64,000 nucleotides of DNA. It comes from Lineus longissimus (taxonomy: Eukaryota > Nemertea > Pilidiophora > Heteronemertea > Lineidae). How positions within the stretch are numbered: position 1 is the stretch's first letter; every line of letters starts with the position of its first letter. The notes under the pieces were generated by a model that saw only the letters and a program-made list of their open reading frames with translations, ran no database searches and was not told the DNA's origin. Made by a program: the position numbers and the translations under genes. Below are positions 31,751 through 43,593 of the stretch, piece after piece. The DNA lies in the NCBI RefSeq assembly GCF_910592395.1, contig NC_088314.1:10232001-10296000 (forward strand), read 5' to 3'.

Positions 31751-32410
31751 GTTGGAATCCAGAGCAAAATTCTTGGTCTAAAGGTAAAGGTCAAATGGTA
31801 TTGATCTATTGGTAAAGGTCAAGTGGCGATACTGTCTTTTACCATTATTTCTCGAAGCAAATGCATATTCTCGGTTAACACTTGGACTATATGAAGCTGA
31901 GCATTTATGCCAGGAGGTGGGTCTTAGTCAGAAAATCCCAATCGGTTGATTTCACCAAAATGTGTAGTCAATTACCTTTTACCACTGCACCACTGAGGAA
32001 TAGACTCAGGCTTGCTATGCATCATTGATGTCAGCTCTGGTTGTAAAACACCGCTGTGAACTCCTGTCATTTATTCTGACTTTGAATTATAGCGGATCAG
32101 ATCTGAGACACTGAATGCATTGAGTTCAAGCACATGAGTGAAAAATCCCCAAATACATTAATTTGGTAAAACTAAACTTCTGGTAGTGCTAATAATTTTC
32201 ATGCTGCCGTAATTGGGCTAAAGTGCCATGAGAGCAGCAAGAATAATCTGAAATGTCAAAAGACTATACCATTAGTGTTACGATGACAACACACGTGAAA
32301 CCATGGCGACAACATTTAGAATGATGTCAGAGCTGATGCTTGCATTAGTCCGCAAACAACATTCTCATCAACGACGCAAGAAAGATAAGACACTAACTGA
32401 AATACATGAT
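31751..32410. other. Intergenic, nothing recognised
   Basis: Unique AT-rich sequence; a short direct repeat GGTAAAGGTCAA(A/G)TGG occurs at about 31784 and 31811. Confidence 0.3.
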
Positions 32411-32412
32411 CA

Positions 32413-32538
32413 TGGGTGATATGAATAAAGACTAGCAAATGCTTTTACTTCAATTTTGTACAGAAAGGACTTGCCTTTAGTGTAAATGTATGTGGAGTTT
32501 TAGAAAAAAGCATTTGCTAGTCTTTACTCATATCACCC
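32413..32538. mobile_element. Short near-perfect inverted repeat (126 bp)
   Basis: ATGGGTGATATGAATAAAGA CTAGCAAATGC and its complement GCATTTGCTAGTCTTTACTC ATATCACCC flank about 60 bp. Typical of a very small MITE. Confidence 0.7.
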
Positions 32539-32693
32539 CATCCCAAGGAGCCAAAGTGGTGTAAAACTATTATGGCAGGTGGCCCCTCATGACAAAATGA
32601 AGACCTCATGACAAACCTAGGACCTTCAGTACAAAATAAGACCCTTTACAATATGAAAACCTCATGTCAAAACTAAGACAATATCTTCATTTG

Positions 32694-33935
32694 AAAATAA
32701 AACGGCCAAGGGCCATTGTGCTCACCGTATACAGAATTCATCCTGGTTAAGAAACATGTTACATGTATAGTATGTAGGTCAAAACAAAGTCGGTATGACA
32801 TGTGATGTATCGTTGCTTGGCATACATACCATAAAAATATCATAAAAAAAAGTCACTAAAAAGCGAGATATTGCACTTTTTACCTTTTTTAGTTTTGGCC
32901 TCCTGGTGGCCAAGTTGAGAACCAGATCGGATCGAAATCGGTGTCAGAGGTTATATGACGTAGGGAGTCATGTGTACTAAATTTCAAGTTCATAGCTGTA
33001 GTGGTTAAGAAACGTGCCATAGTTACACTCAAATGGCCAATTTACCCCATTTTACCTATGTGACCTTGAAAATAAGGTCAAATCAAAAACCTGTATGGTA
33101 TGTGATGTATCCTTGCTAGGAGAACCTACCATATAACCGAAAACGAGTCACTCATAAGAGAGATAGCACACTTTTTAGGTTTCCACTTCTGGCCAAGTCA
33201 AGAATCAGATTGGACCCAAATTCAGTGTCACCTGACCTGGCGATTTATTTTTTCACACCAGGCGACGCCATTTTGTTTCCAATATTTGGCACACGTGTCA
33301 TAATTTATTCATACGAATGAGGTTATGGGAATCCCCATTTCGTCTGGCATGTCTCAGTGAGTGCAAGCTGAGAGGCAACAGGCGAACGGGGTTGACAGAG
33401 ATAATCAACACCAGGTACCTTGTCTCCAGGTACTTTAGCCAGCGTTCACACTGGATGACCTACCTCGAGCGGTTCTTTTGTTTTAGCGCGCGATTTTTAC
33501 TTGACTCAGCAGTGAAACAGAAAGGAAACAATTACCATTACCATGGTTAACGACCTATAGTGATGACTATTTTCGTAAGATGCAGAGTAAATTAAATGGA
33601 TTTTGTGATGGGAGGCCCGCTCGCGAAAGTTCATGCGATGAGGTGCAAACGCCCCGTAAAATACCTGGGAACAAGGTGCTTAATGAAGATAAGGAAAGTA
33701 ACCTTGTCCACCCGCTGCATCAAGCACAGGTATGTCGATCTACATACATTCTACATGCAATGACGCTGCGGCATAAATTATGCCAAACATGGGAAACAAA
33801 ATGGCGTCACCTTGTGGAAAAAAATAAATCGCCCTGACCTGGGGGATACTTTGTACAAAGTTTCAAGTTCATAGCTCTAGTGGTTAAGAAACATGCCAAT
33901 GTTTTGGAACGGGTTACAGACGACAACGGACGACC
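32694..33935 (+). mobile_element. Element Z relative, interrupted by another element
   Basis: Starts AAACGGCCAAGGGCCATTGT G; the two halves (32694-33239 and 33833-33935) form one element split by the insertion at 33240-33832. Confidence 0.7.
33240..33832. mobile_element. 593-bp inverted-repeat element with 9-bp target duplication
   Basis: Ends GCGATTTATTTTTT and AAATAAATCGC; the terminal inverted repeats extend about 70 bp through GACGCCATTTTGTTTCC. CCTGACCTG is duplicated at 33231-33239 and 33833-33841. A 9-bp duplication suits a Mutator-like non-autonomous element. Confidence 0.8.
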
Positions 33936-34099
33936 CAAACAAGAAGTGACAACAATACCGTAACTGAAACTCACTAAAAATACTATGCCAAGTTTCAGCA
34001 TATTTGCATGTATAATAACTGAGCTCCGGCAATTTTTATTTCTATTTATCTGTGCCACAAAAACCCAAATAACAGACCTTTGAAAAAGGATTGGCATAT

Positions 34100-35160
34100 T
34101 GCAGTTGTTGTGTTTTCACAAAGCACCCCCTGTTGGTCAAACTGTGAATCGGATTGGGTTGCATTTTGCAGGAAACAGTGTCTACTGACAATATGAATGG
34201 AGAAAAAATTAGTGTCTAAGTTATTGAACAGATGTCGTAAATCTCAATTGAGTCACTGCAAAAATCATCAATCTAGACCACTGGGAAAATCTGTCAGAGC
34301 TCATGAAGCCCACATAGGATGTAAATCCAGAATCATGGCAAGAAGTGTTAAGTGCATGTAAACAGGGCTGGTCGTATATCATACCGGGAGCCCCAGATGC
34401 ATAGAGTCAATTTAAAAGCCTACTCAACAGCTGCATGATGATGTGTCCAGCTGCAGGTGTTGTTTTCTTCAACTATGACAAAACTGGAGCTATTGATTTA
34501 AATGATGTATGTACATAATCACTGCTTCCACTAGGATTTTGTCACTGTGGGTCCTGAACCCATGAATTTTTTTTTTGCACCAAGCGAGAATTGGAGGGTC
34601 CCATTAATCGACTGCTTCCATTGCATCAACTCAAGCAGTTTTGGTTGCATAAGTGCACTGTGCAAACACTGTAAACTGCAGCTCATTAGAAATCGAGGTG
34701 TTTCAGATTTCTCATCGCAAATTGATTCATCATAGTTTGATATTTTAAACTTGAATAATGTCCATGCTGACCAATATAGGCTTTGAACAAAGTTCTTTCT
34801 CAATGTACTATACATAAATATCAGTGTGCATTTAAAATCTCTCTGCAAGACTTTTCTTGTCCAATATTGGCGTTTTTAGACGTCTAAGAATTTTGGAGCG
34901 ATTCACAAAATTATATTTTTTAAAAACATTATGCCAGAAAACCAAAAGTTAAAAAATCATCTGTAAAATTGAATGGGCAACTTGAGGCTGTAACTCCACT
35001 GCACACTATCGTTAGAGAGTTGACACTATGTCTGCTCTAGAGACCTAGGGCAACTGGACGAATGTTATGTGGAGGGGTTATCTCACAATCTGATCAGAAA
35101 TGACTGTTATCCTTGTAACATAAAACATTGACATGAAAGTTCATTAAGACCGAAAATATC
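34100..35160. other. Intergenic, nothing recognised
   Basis: No repeat or coding frame that I can support. The two overlapping open frames near 34540-34850 are antisense to each other and lack motifs. Confidence 0.3.
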
Positions 35161-36190
35161 AGTTATAGACTGCTGTACGAATGTGCATGTATTGCCTGTG
35201 TGCTCGGCCATCCAGTAGATTCTTCAGCATCCATAGAGTGTTGTGACGAATTAACCTCATTCCATAGTCGTCCTGCTACACAGGTCCAATGAACGCTTTC
35301 ACATCAGTTGGAGGTTGCAGCAAGAATGTACGCCTTGGATGGTCTTGCATTCAAAGAGGTGTGTGACTGATCCCCAATGAACAACATTCATGGACACTAC
35401 AGAGTGAGTCAATAAAAACTACACACTTTTAAAGCCCCACAAGTGACAGTTAAAGGGCTCAGGTGAAATCAGACTTGCGCCAACTGATCAGGGCTGGATA
35501 CGAATGAACTGAAATGACCATGATTCGTGTCCTGGGTTGCATAATCAATTCACTGGGCCTAAGACATGAAATGAACTTACCATAAATGTTTTAAAGTGTT
35601 ATCTCTAGCCCTGATCAGTTGTGGCGTATGTCAGATTTCACCTGAAGCTTTTAACTGTCACTTGTGCAGACATGCATAAACCTAAAGAAGTGCAACTGGT
35701 GCCAAGAGAAGGAGGAAGAGTTGCTGCTAAAGTACATGTGAAAAAATATTGTATTCATCATCATGTCAACCTTTATGGCCCTCCTGGGTCTTTTCTTGCA
35801 CCATATAGCAATGGGGCTTTAAAAAAGTGTGTAATTTTTCATTGACTCACTCTGTACATTGCATCAGTTAAAGATGCACGCCATGCATGATGCTCCTGTG
35901 GCAACAGACAAGTACAGTGTAAGGTGAAGTTCTTTCTGTATTCATCCAATCTATCAGTTAGAGACTACTGCATGAATGTGCATGTCTTGCCTGTGATATG
36001 GGCTGTCCAATATGCCCCACTGTCTATAAAGAGTTGGGACGGGTCACCCTCATTCTATAGAAGTCCAATGAGCGTTTTTTTCTTGGCTGTGATCGAGATG
36101 GGCCATCTTGCAGTATGCTCTAGCATCCATCATGACCATGGTTGTCCAATGGACGCTATTGCGTCAGTTAGATATTGCAGCATGAATTGA
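35160..36190. repeat. Diverged duplicated segments flanking a foldback element
   Basis: 35160-35345 and 35950-36190 share a series of motifs (GAATGTGCATGT, CATTC(C/T)ATAG, TCCAATG(A/G)(A/G)CG, CAGTTAGA or TTGGAGGTTGCAGCA) in the same order. Between them, 35399-35855 is an inverted repeat. Confidence 0.5.
35399..35855. mobile_element. Foldback-type inverted-repeat element
   Basis: Outer arms CAGAGTGAGTCAATAAAAAC and its near-complement at 35836-35855. Inner arms 35438-35495 and 35605-35665 (CAAGTGACAGTTAAAGGGCT). The right arm is split by about 145 bp relative to the left. Confidence 0.65.
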
Positions 36191-37226
36191 CGCGCCGCGT
36201 CTGCTGTGTACAAACCATCCAATGGACTAGGCCTAGTCACTTTTACACAAGGCGGAGGAAGTCACTGCCAGTGCCAGCCAAAGAGGCAAAACAAACCTAG
36301 GCACAACGAACAGCGCGCATTGGCTTCCTCCACCTGGTGAAGTGCTAGTCATTCGACTAGTGTCGTGCACTGTTTAGTCTAGTGTTCATTCATGCATTCA
36401 ATTCATTCTATAATCCATGTGTTGCAGATTTTCTTGACCTGACTGAGCTTTGCCTTGGTGAAGATTTTCTCACTCTCAGCCTCAGGAAAGGGCTACTTGA
36501 CCACCTATTCGTGTATAATGATGCCGGACTTGATGCTGGGAAAATACAGTATCAAACATTACTTACCAAGCTGTTAATCACCTGATCTGCTGATGTTTTT
36601 GGCTCAAAACGCACACATGACAGAAGTGCAAATTTATATTAGGCCACCTAGATGGCAGCACTACACGACCTTTAAATCAGTCTAGCGCAAAACCAATTAG
36701 CAGTTTCAGCTTCATGCACCGGCCCCCATGTACACACATCCTATTTCTAAGTAATGTGCGCGAGAACTTTTGGTTTTGGCCTCGTTTCAGGAACGAATAT
36801 AAAATAGTTTGTACAGTAACTTGATATAAACATAGCAAGTACAGCTTTCTTTGGGACGAGACTGCAGGTGCTTGGGAACACATCAACAATATGGCTACAT
36901 GCCCATGAATAGTTCATGAATTACCACGGTTTCAGGGAAAATTAGAGAATATTTGGAGGATGGGAGCGACCTGTAGCAGTGAAAGCACTGTGCCACCAAT
37001 AGACACTGTGCAAAAGCCACTGTCTGTATGTATTTTGGTATATTTGTGATGAATTTGAACTTCCTATCTATCTATAATACTTCTCTCTCATTCATAGTCA
37101 TCAATCATGCAATCAATGAATCATTGACATTCCATTCGGCCTTCCAATCCTGGAATCCATGCATGCATGCATGCATATGTTTATGATAATCATGTGTCGT
37201 AGCACTTGAATACTTGATAACTTAAA
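36191..37226. other. Intergenic; one palindromic segment
   Basis: 36220-36375 has inverted halves (CTAGTCACTT..GGAGGAAG against GGAGGAAGCC..CTAGTCATT complement). A short frame after TGTTGCAG at 36427 (FLDLTELCLGEDFLTLSLRK) ends in TGA; I do not recognise it. Confidence 0.3.
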
Positions 37227-37954
37227 CTTAAAAGGACAGTATAGGCAGCAGCTAGGCAGGCAAGATAAAGTTACACAAAGCCGCCAATACTACAATCAAG
37301 ATGTACAGACCGGGGGAGCTGGCTGTACGTACCCATAAGTCTTTGCGGTAGTCTCGCGCGTACCGGATATAACCCATCAAGCTTTTCTCCTTCAGAGAAA
37401 TACTGCGTTGCGCTCAAGTGCCTTATAAGGCTGTGAACAAAATTAACGTTCGACCAATGAGAAAGCCACATTACCCTGCATACGAGGTTGGACGCGTGAT
37501 CACTAAATGACAAGTAAAAATAGAATCAGACCACATGTTTCTATATGTCAGAATGCTGCCGTTTGCGCTGTAGTACACGTGTGTTGTCCAAATTTTCGAT
37601 TTCAAGCAAGTTTAAGGCCAACCTCGTGTCCACCAGACTAATGCATAATTGGCAGTTGAGCGCAACGCAGTATTTCTCTGAAGGAGAAAAGCTTGATAGG
37701 TTATATCCGGTACGCGCGAGACTACCGCAAAGACTTATGGGTACGTACAGCCAGCTCCCCCGGTCTGTACATCTTGATTGTCGTATAATACTAGGGGTCT
37801 CTCACAGTAGGTCGCAATGATTCATGCTTGTACAAGGGATATATTTAGTGCTGAATCGGACATGACCAAGGGCCCTTACTGTGTATACTAGTCACTTGAA
37901 GATGGGCAAATTAGCCCCTCTCCTCCTGCCTATACGTCTTTAGTCCCTCTTTAA
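37227..37954 (+). mobile_element. MITE family Y copy interrupted by a second inverted-repeat element
   Basis: The two halves of a family Y MITE flank a 0.5-kb insert at about 37290-37792. The uninterrupted site reads GCCGCCAATAGGGGTCTC in the copy at 7881-8103. Confidence 0.82.
37290..37792. mobile_element. Inverted-repeat element with 130-bp arms
   Basis: Arms 37292-37422 and 37654-37785 are near-perfect complements (ACAATCAAGATGTACAGACC at the tip, GCGTTGCGCTCAA at the base). Small ATA/CTA differences at the edges blur the target duplication. Confidence 0.82.
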
Positions 37955-38307
37955 CGTTGTGTGATATTGTATCGCCATACTTCTGCATTTATTTTATCAC
38001 CATTTACATCACTTCCTTAAAACTCTGTACACACTGACAACATTTTGGGAAACATGTTGGCCAACATGTTGTCCAGGTGCGATGTTATCGAAAATGTTGG
38101 CAGTGTGTACAGTTCGGAAACATTCGGAAACATTTGGAAACATGTTGGCCAAATGTTGCTCAAATGTTGTCGAAATAATACAAAATCAATTTTGTTGCCG
38201 AGATGCTAATGATGTTGTCGAGTTTTATCCAATCAGAAATAGGCCACAAATCACATGATCTACCTTAAGCCATGTGATGTAGTCAAAAGGCAGCCTCAAG
38301 CAAGGAA

Positions 38308-38440
38308 TGGTTACTGAGTGAAGTTGAACAACTTATTGCAGTATGGGAAAGTTGTGCCTGTTTATGGGATGTAACATCCAGGGAATATAAAGACAAGAAC
38401 AAAAAGAAAGCTGCTATTCTAGAAATAGCTACAAAATTTG
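38308..38440 (+). pseudogene. MADF-domain fragment of the Harbinger accessory protein
   Basis: WLLSEVEQLIAVWE, LWDVTSREYKDKNKKKAAIL and EIATKF form the first half of a MADF (Myb/SANT-like) DNA-binding domain, as in the second protein of PIF/Harbinger elements. Cut off by the internal deletion. Confidence 0.65.
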
Positions 38441-38462
38441 CCCCATGCTGGTGTCTCATATT

Positions 38463-38585
38463 AATCCATGGTCTTGTCCACACTCTTTTCTCATCTTTAC
38501 GTCTTCTTCGCCGTCTTTCAATCAGGATACGTAAAATTATGGCAGAACCACCGACAATACATCTTCTTCTCTTGGAATCTTCCAT
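38463..38585 (-). pseudogene. Harbinger transposase N-terminal fragment
   Basis: MEDSKRRRCIVGGSAIILRI followed by an Arg-rich run and VWTRPWI. The R-rich then W(V/T)(H/R)PW pattern marks the start of ALP1/HARBI1-like transposases. The catalytic DDE part is absent. Confidence 0.6.
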
Positions 38586-38775
38586 TGTTTATGAATTTCC
38601 CTCCAAAATATTCCCTCCAAAATCCTCATTTCTCGGAAACATTCGACAACAAGTTGCCCAACATGTTGTCGAATGTTGTCATGTGTATACAGGGCCAAAT
38701 TTTCGATAACATCGCACCTGGACAACATGTTGGCCAACATGTTTCCCAAAATGTTGTCAGTGTGTACAGAGCTAA

Positions 38776-41150
38776 TTCTCATTAAACTAAGGTGGCGATA
38801 TAAGGCACACTCTTCTCACGACGTTGCAATACAGTATCGTTCAACGTTACTCCAGTCATCATTCATTGCCAGCGTCATCGCCCATCAGCATCACTATCCA
38901 TCATGCAGTGAAATTAAATTCAGGGGTTAATGTTTGCTTCTCTGGTCAGTGGTCCTGCAGACAAAGCCCAGAAACATTAAATACTACCCCTCAATGACTG
39001 ACAGTCATCCTAAACAGCGTCCACCAGCATCCACCAGGTTTAAAGTCAGGTATAACGTCATCAAAATAAAATTTAGTAGCCATAAACGAAGTAAATACAC
39101 CATAAAGCACATTTCCTGAAAATTTCATGACATTTGGGTGTAAGATTAGGGAGATGTTGTCCAAAATCACAGGGCTCCTGTTGTATTGGGAAGCCCTATC
39201 ATTTCCTCCAAGTCAAATCCAACATGGCCGCCGACTGGGTGGTGGACGCTGTCGCTGGTACATTTTAGACAACAACTCGCTAATCTAGCACACAAATGTC
39301 ATGAAATGTTCAGGAAATGTGGAAAATGTCCTGTGTAGCAATTTTCAGTCTTCTTTTTCTCCAAAAAACCTCTGTACGAAATTTCGACGATCAGTCACAA
39401 CCAAGGGACAATGTCACATCCAGATGTTGATCACAACCATCTATAGTGCCACTGGACTTTACACCAAGACTGTCTAGACATGAGTGTCTTCACATGATTT
39501 CCAACCAGAAAGGAAAACAGGCAAATGGTATCCCAAAATAGAAGGTCATATTGCAATATGCATGTCTATAACATAGCTGGTACACTGACGAACGTCACCA
39601 CTCATTTGTGGCAAGGTCGGACATGGTTGCCCGGCGCCAAGAAATCTGGCTGTCGGTGAGCTGGAAATTTCTGGATGACTATTAACATCACCAGACATGC
39701 ATACACGATAACTATCGACAGTTTGGACCCCCTTTTCCTGGTTTTTGGTAATGGAAGGGTGTCATCCGGATAATGTGAGGGTAAAGGTCGAACCTCATAT
39801 CTGGTGCATATGGGGATAAGATATGGGGTTCGTTCTGCCAACATTTGGATTAAAACATCAGAAATAATATTAACTTTATTCCATGTAGTCACAAATCCTA
39901 CTCTATCCAACACTATCGATTGGGTTGATATCATAGATAATTACTGGTCAGATCATTGAGTAGTCTACTCTGCTTGATTTCAGGCCTGTAGGAAGACCGA
40001 ACAGGGGGGGGCCAACTGCCCCCCCCCCATATTAGGCTCGTCAAAAATAAAAATGAGTGTTGTGAAAATGAGAGGCAAGATTGAGTGTCCAATTTTGCTC
40101 TCAGTTGCCAGGAAATCGTGTAAAAGTACTCTTTTTCTCTTATTTAAAAAAATTTCGAGAGGGAGGCCCCCCCTGGGTTTCGCGCCTATTGCGCTTGTTG
40201 TAGTTCTAGCCTTCGGCCCTCAAATGTCAGAAATCTCTGCCCCCAACTCAAGGATGTTCCTACAGTCCTGTATCTTATCTGTAATAACCTATCTGTTAGG
40301 GAGTGATCACAGTGGCGAATGTTTGAGGCAATTGTTGATGCTGGCTGCATGTGGCTGGCTTGGCAAGACTTGTCGGAAGTGGCCTGACCCATCAGAAATA
40401 CTTTTCTTCCAAAGCAGGTTTGAAGTCTGTGATATCCCAGTGTCATAGCGAATATCGATCGCTTTAACGTCACAATATATGCTTCATTGATCTTCTACAA
40501 TGTATTGGTGTTTTTTCCTTGCTTTCAACATTGATGTTGTCTTACATTGCATCATCCATTGTGTGTACAGCCATGCTGTTATGAGTGAGTAATAGATGAT
40601 CAACATCATTAGGAAACAGACTGCATATAAATTCATGCTGTAATTTTCGTCAAGGTATTGACGCGTGTTGTCTGTAAGCTGAGCAATGTCAATACATTGA
40701 GGGTCAAGATGGCTCTAGTCTTTCCATGAGTGCAAGTTGAAACAACACACAGAGTTTGTTCTGCACATATTTGTATTCATTTTCACAAATGAATTAACAA
40801 AATGTTTTCAACAAGTTGTTTCTTGCTACAATGCTGCATAATGGTTTGCGTGACTTTCTTGCTGTTTAAACCCTCTGACGGGATCTGTGCTGCATTTTAA
40901 AAACATCAATCCTATGTTTCTTTGATGACTGAAATAAAAAAAACCATGACATTTTAGTTCTGTTTGATATGCTTCAGATTGTCTCTGATATGCTCTGTCT
41001 TTATTTGTGGCAATAACCACCAAAATATTCTGTACTATAATATTGATACTCCAATATTAATAGACAATAACATACTGTATTCATAAAATAACTTGATGCC
41101 TTGTGGGTTGGCTACTGTGTGTTTTGTTTGGGAAGGTTGACAGTGACGCA
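38776..41150. other. Intergenic, mostly unrecognised
   Basis: 38776-38870 continues the sequence that the Harbinger element interrupted (similar to 18764-18870). The remainder to 41150 has no supported feature; 40000-40260 contains homopolymer C/G runs and an open frame without motifs. Confidence 0.3.
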
Positions 41151-41159
41151 TGCCGATCA

Positions 41160-41350
41160 ACCGTTGTTTTGCAACAATTGTTTCATCATAGATTGCGTGG
41201 TGACTCTGAGCTATTGCTTGTGGTGCCGATTACGCAGCTAACTTTTGGAGACCGGGCATTTTGCTCGGCTGCCCCCAAGCTTTGGAACAATCTCCCCAGG
41301 AGTATTAGGGATGCTGACTTGACCCAAATGCACAGTGCATGTTGTATCTA
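41160..41350 (+). pseudogene. C-terminal fragment of a non-LTR retrotransposon ORF2
   Basis: The frame reads ELLLVVPITQ, TFGDRAFCSAAPKLWNNLPR and SIRDADL. The GDRAFS.AAP.LWN.LP..IR pattern is the end of many LINE (CR1/L2/RTE-type) reverse transcriptase proteins. The upstream part is missing. Confidence 0.75.
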
Positions 41351-42144
41351 GAAGAAGGGTAACCTGATCCTGAGCTTGGCACTATCATTCAGGCCGTCAT
41401 TCAATTACTTTGTGTGGAGCAATTTGATTGACCACCCGTTTATGATGGTGCGTCTGACGGATTATCTGGCGGGAGTTATCAGCGTTGAAAGGAGGAGACA
41501 TTAGGACTGATATTCACTGGCGATAAGTCGGCATGACAATGACCTAGTGCCGCCTGACCTTCAATAGTAATTATTTGAATCGGTACCGCCTGGAAAGCTT
41601 CATCACAACACATCTTGCCTTTCTCAGTTTAGAAGCATTCAACTTTAAGTTAGTTTAAGTATATACGCAGCCGACATACACTGCAAAGATTTCATAACAC
41701 CACTTTAAAACCTCTTACGTGAGTTTTTCTCCTTGTCTCCAAATCAATGCCCCTCATTGGTCGAGGCAATGGTAACTGATGATAATTGAGCTGTGGTCAT
41801 TTCAGTATTCAAATTCATGGGCCGCCGTGTTGGCTCTGCTCTCGTGTCACCAGATCACCTCCTCATGTGTAGGAATTGTAGATAATATCATCGTCGACGC
41901 TACACGGCGATGTGGAACCTATAATTCTTTGTAAAGTTTGAATTTTAAGCCCTCATTTGACAGAAGTTAGAAAACGTTTTTCAAAATTTATTGCTTGCTC
42001 TTGCACAGATCAGTTTTTGAAATGTTGCTCAATTATGCCCATCTTCCCAACTTCTGCCAATTGTGGTGCTGATTCAAAGTCCTCAAAGGAGTGATGAAAA
42101 TGTACTGTCACACTTTCTTTCAATTCATTTTGTACTTTTCTTTT
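41351..42144. other. Upstream region of the DPY30-motif gene
   Basis: Around 41745-41900 there is a CCAAT box (as ATTGG) and CATGGGCCGCCGTGTTGGCT, which could be a TATA-less promoter and untranslated exon. No TATA box is evident. Confidence 0.3.
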
Positions 42145-42385
42145 TAAAAGCCTACGGCGCCATTCGTTAAATATTTTGAATTTGTAATTGAATTTAAAAA
42201 TGTCCAATTGCAGAAATACGTACTAAATATTAACATTGTGTAGACTGGATACAAATACATGTACTATGAATACCAAGTTTAAACAAATTTGTGTTCACAA
42301 TAACTGCACTACGGCATTGTGTATTAGTGGATTTCTATTTCACTGGACCACAAGCAATTACGAACGGCGTACCCCTTTAACATGT
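42145..42385. mobile_element. MITE family X copy
   Basis: AAAAGCCTACGGCGCCATTC to ACGAACGGCGTACCCCTTTA A, 80 bp before the first DPY30-motif exon. Confidence 0.7.
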
Positions 42386-42464
42386 CTAGACTGAAGTGCC
42401 ATGAGTTGAGAGATGAGAGAGTGTATTAAGCAATGAAATCATAATTACTGATGATTTGTTCCAG

Positions 42465-42642
42465 TTCATCTGCGAGTGAATTGAATCATATGGATTCTAA
42501 CTATATCAGAGAAGTTCTTGGTGGTGTCCTGGTTGAAGGTCTCACACAGGTTGTCCTGGAGAAACCAGCTGATCCCATTGAGTTCCTCGCACACTGGCTC
42601 TACAATCAGGTTGGGAGGCAACAAGCACAGGGTGACACTTTA
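42465..42642 (+). CDS. DPY30-motif protein, first coding exon
   Basis: An acceptor (TTTGTTCCAG) precedes 42465. The ATG at 42490 starts MDSNYIREVLGGVLVEGLTQ and continues ADPIEFLAHWLYNQ, a DPY30 (RIIa-like dimerisation) motif. The start resembles the METNYLK start of vertebrate DYDC proteins, so this Met is likely the true one. The donor GTAAGC follows DTL, phase 0. DPY30-motif proteins of this type dock on partner helices in ciliary radial spokes or chromatin complexes; which applies here is unknown. An untranslated first exon would lie upstream, possibly near 41750-41900. Confidence 0.75.
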
Positions 42643-43147
42643 GTAAGCATTTTGAACATCCTTATTTAAAAAATAACCTAGAGAAAACAATGATACTGAT
42701 ATGTGCTGCAGATGGTAACTAATTACAATTTGTTACAAGTTTTAAATACTCTTGATAGAGCAGGTATGTGACGCCATCAATGGTGTTTGATGGTGATATT
42801 TGAGTGCTATTTTGCAATGTAATTATGTTGCATCAGAGTCCTTTAGTCCAGAAAATTTGGTTTTGTGGGTGTCCCATCAGATTACCTTTGACCTTGTTTT
42901 GTCAATTCATGAAATGCTAATGTAGCAATAGTTTTATGAATGGGATTGTATTCCCAGCAACCTCTCTAAAATGATATTACTACTGTGTGTAATCATGGAC
43001 ATACTGCCATATCATACACCTTCATAATATATGGTGCTACAGTGAGCTCTTAAAATACTGTAATGTGCCTGTCAGCCAACAGGCTACATCGTAATTAGAA
43101 TCTCAGATAACATAGATAATGATATGTGATGGTAGTATGTAAATGTT

Positions 43148-43551
43148 GAAACGAGCCAAATGAAACAAGCCAAACTAAACGATCCAAATAAACATTTTAA
43201 ACCTAAACTGAAAGATCGAGTTTACAGGTAATATTCATTGCAGGATTCGGTCAAGTATGTTAATGGCATAAAATGAAATATTATTCACATAGTCCTATTC
43301 AAATTGGTTCATTTTCTGTTTTGCAAGGTGCACCATGGAATGTTTCATTCACTCGTTTATTTTGGCTTGTTTAAAACTTAAATGGGCCAAATTAAGTTGG
43401 CCTGATGATTTTTCATTGCATGCAAATATCAACCCAACGCTATTGCAATGATATTACATCATGTACATCCAAACGTGATCTTCAATTTCATGTTTAGATT
43501 AGATTGTGTATTTGGTTCGTTTAATTTGGCTTGTTTCATTTGGCTCGTTTC
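43148..43551. mobile_element. Inverted-repeat MITE in the DPY30-motif gene intron
   Basis: GAAACGAGCCAAATGAAACA AGCCAAAC at the left and its complement at the right (GGCTTGTTTCATTTGGCTCG TTTC); about 45-bp imperfect ends. Confidence 0.78.
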
Positions 43552-43593
43552 ATCATTTACATCCTACCATATGTGAAGATGTTTTCACCACAG

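Larger units (their letters stand above)
38021..38772. mobile_element. PIF/Harbinger element, internally deleted, with TAA target duplication
   Basis: TAA at 38018-38020 and 38773-38775. Inverted ends of about 80 bp containing CTCTGTACACACTGACAACA. The plus strand from about 38308 encodes a MADF/Myb-like start (SEVEQLIAVWESCACLWDVT then SREYKDKNKKK); the minus strand 38463-38585 encodes a Harbinger transposase-like N-terminus (RRRRRKDEKRVWTRPWI). Both frames are truncated. Confidence 0.8.

Noticed and set aside
32500-33240. Single simple reading of 32694-33935 as one unbroken repeat
   Set aside because: The 9-bp duplication and inverted ends at 33240-33832 show an insertion.
36382-36585. Frame FLDLTELCLGEDFL after a TGTTGCAG acceptor-like site
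   Set aside because: No homology recognised and no partner exon. Possible but unsupported.
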